From JBOGFC01 sp050742155 (lineage in GTDB: Bacteria; Actinomycetota; Acidimicrobiia; Spongiisociales; JALYHC01): 12,942 bases of DNA. Positions 12,242 to 12,942 of the stretch are shown piece after piece. The translations under genes were made by a program, and so were the position numbers. The DNA lies in contig JBOGFC010000053.1 of the NCBI GenBank assembly GCA_050742155.1, positions 1 to 12,942 on the forward strand, in the 5' to 3' direction. The notes under the pieces are model-generated. The model did not search any database. It had not been told where the DNA came from and was given only the letters and a program-made list of their open reading frames with translations. Positions within the stretch are counted from its first letter, which is position 1. Every line of letters begins with the position of its first letter.

Positions 12242-12544
12242 TCACAGATCACTCCCGCATCTGCGGCAGATCCGGTACTTGACGCCGTGTGTGTCGATCC
12301 GGTGGGCGATCCGGGTGGGCCCGCACTGGCTACAGACGATCATCACGTTGGAGGCGTCGATGGGCATGTCTTTGTCGATGATCCCCCCCTGCATCGTCTG
12401 GCCGCGGGGCCGCTGGTGCCGCTTGGCCGTGTTCACGCCTTCCACGATCACCTTCCCCTGCTTGGGCAGGACCCGGACCACGCGGGCCTCCCGCCCGGCG
12501 TCCTTGCCGGCGATCACCTTGACCGTGTCTCCGGTTCGCAGCAT
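12242..12544 (-). CDS. rplX: 50S ribosomal protein L24 with C-terminal zinc ribbon
   Basis: L24 starts 50S assembly by binding the 5' end of 23S rRNA. The 100-residue product contains the KOW-type SH3 domain (TVKVIAGKDAGREARVVRV, about 6-25), then GVNTAKRHQRP and SNVMIVCSQC. Its C-terminal half carries Cys71-x2-Cys74 and Cys93-x2-Cys96, a zinc-ribbon pattern kept in some bacterial L24 and absent from Bacillus-like forms. The ATG overlaps the rplN stop as TGATG. A longer open frame upstream is antiphase rplN. Confidence 0.97.
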   Translation of the reverse strand: MLRTGDTVKVIAGKDAGREARVVRVLPKQGKVIVEGVNTAKRHQRPRGQTMQGGIIDKDMPIDASNVMIVCSQCGPTRIAHRIDTHGVKYRICRRCGSDL

Positions 12545-12912
12545 CACAGCACCTCCGGGGCCAGGGAGATGATCCGCATGAACTGCTTGTCGCGCAGCTC
12601 CCGCCCGACCGGCCCGAAGATGCGCGTGCCGCGGGGCTGGGAGAGCTCGTTGATCAGGACGCAAGCATTGTCGTCGAAGCGGATGTAGGTGCCGTCGGGA
12701 CGGCGGTGCTCCTTGGCGGTGCGCACCACCACCGCCTTGACGACCTCGCCGCGTCTCACCGATCCGCCCGGGAGGGCGTCTTTCACAGTGCCGACGATCA
12801 CGTCGCCCAGCCCGGCGTAGCGCCGCCGCGACCCGCCCAGCACACGGATACACAGCAGCTCCCGAGCGCCGGTGTTGTCGGCCACCCTCAACCGTGACTC
12901 CTGTTGAATCAT
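12544..12912 (-). CDS. rplN: 50S ribosomal protein L14
   Basis: L14 forms an intersubunit bridge and is the usual first gene of the spc operon. The 122-residue product starts MIQQESRLRVADNTGARELLCIRV, an almost invariant opening, then GDVIVGTVKDALPGGSVRRGEVVKAVVVRT and the C-terminal GTRIFGPVGRELRD followed by FMRIISLAPEVL. AGGAG lies 5 nt upstream of the ATG at 12912. The gene is complete and ordinary. Confidence 0.98.
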   Translation of the reverse strand: MIQQESRLRVADNTGARELLCIRVLGGSRRRYAGLGDVIVGTVKDALPGGSVRRGEVVKAVVVRTAKEHRRPDGTYIRFDDNACVLINELSQPRGTRIFGPVGRELRDKQFMRIISLAPEVL

Positions 12913-12942
12913 CTGGACTCCTGTCGGGTATCCCCCTCCCCA
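12913..12942 (-). promoter_or_regulatory. rplN upstream segment with ribosome binding site
   Basis: The 30 bases before rplN contain AGGAG at ideal spacing. No stop codon occurs in any minus-strand frame here, so the end of the expected upstream gene (rpsQ in most operons) must lie beyond the window edge or the segment is its spacer. No promoter box was recognised. Confidence 0.5.

Overview
The window is the end of the bacterial ribosomal-protein superoperon (the spc and alpha operons), read almost entirely from the minus strand, followed by a short accessory tail. It suggests a high-GC actinobacterium. RpoA opens with the actinobacterial-type start MLIVQRP and resembles actinobacterial RpoA throughout; GTG and TTG starts are common; many stop and start codons overlap; and the order rplN to rplQ, with adk, map and infA after secY, fits the phylum. 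The class cannot be settled here. An acidimicrobial-type lineage is only a guess.

Read 5' to 3' on the minus strand from the right edge, the spc part is rplN, rplX, rplE, rpsN (zinc type), rpsH, rplF, rplR, rpsE, rpmD, rplO, secY, adk and map. An AT-rich promoter-like segment follows map, then the alpha part: infA, rpmJ, rpsM, rpsK, rpsD, rpoA and rplQ. The products are ribosomal subunit proteins, the SecY translocon pore, adenylate kinase, methionine aminopeptidase, IF-1 and the RNA polymerase alpha subunit. Most junctions are 1-4 nt overlaps or gaps under 20 nt, which points to translational coupling.

Three junctions break this tight packing. Between rpsE and rpmD lies a segment bounded by a perfect 17-bp direct repeat; it holds a 10-bp perfect inverted repeat and a possible 46-codon small ORF with a good ribosome binding site. 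Between rplO and secY lies a 73-bp gap with nested inverted repeats. Directly after rplQ is a 54-bp element with perfect 16-bp arms.

After rplQ come two small membrane proteins that look like tandem Yip1-family paralogs, one plus-strand DUF2905 membrane protein wedged between minus-strand neighbours, then truA and a HAD-family hydrolase with a TTGA overlap. The left edge holds a 64-bp perfect repeat (period 84 bp) that carries hairpins and supplies the last codons of the HAD gene.

No rRNA, tRNA, CRISPR array, transposase or phage gene was seen. No stretch longer than 300 bases lacks a gene. The most original signals are the repeat-bounded insert with its small ORF, the post-rplQ palindrome and the left-edge repeat.
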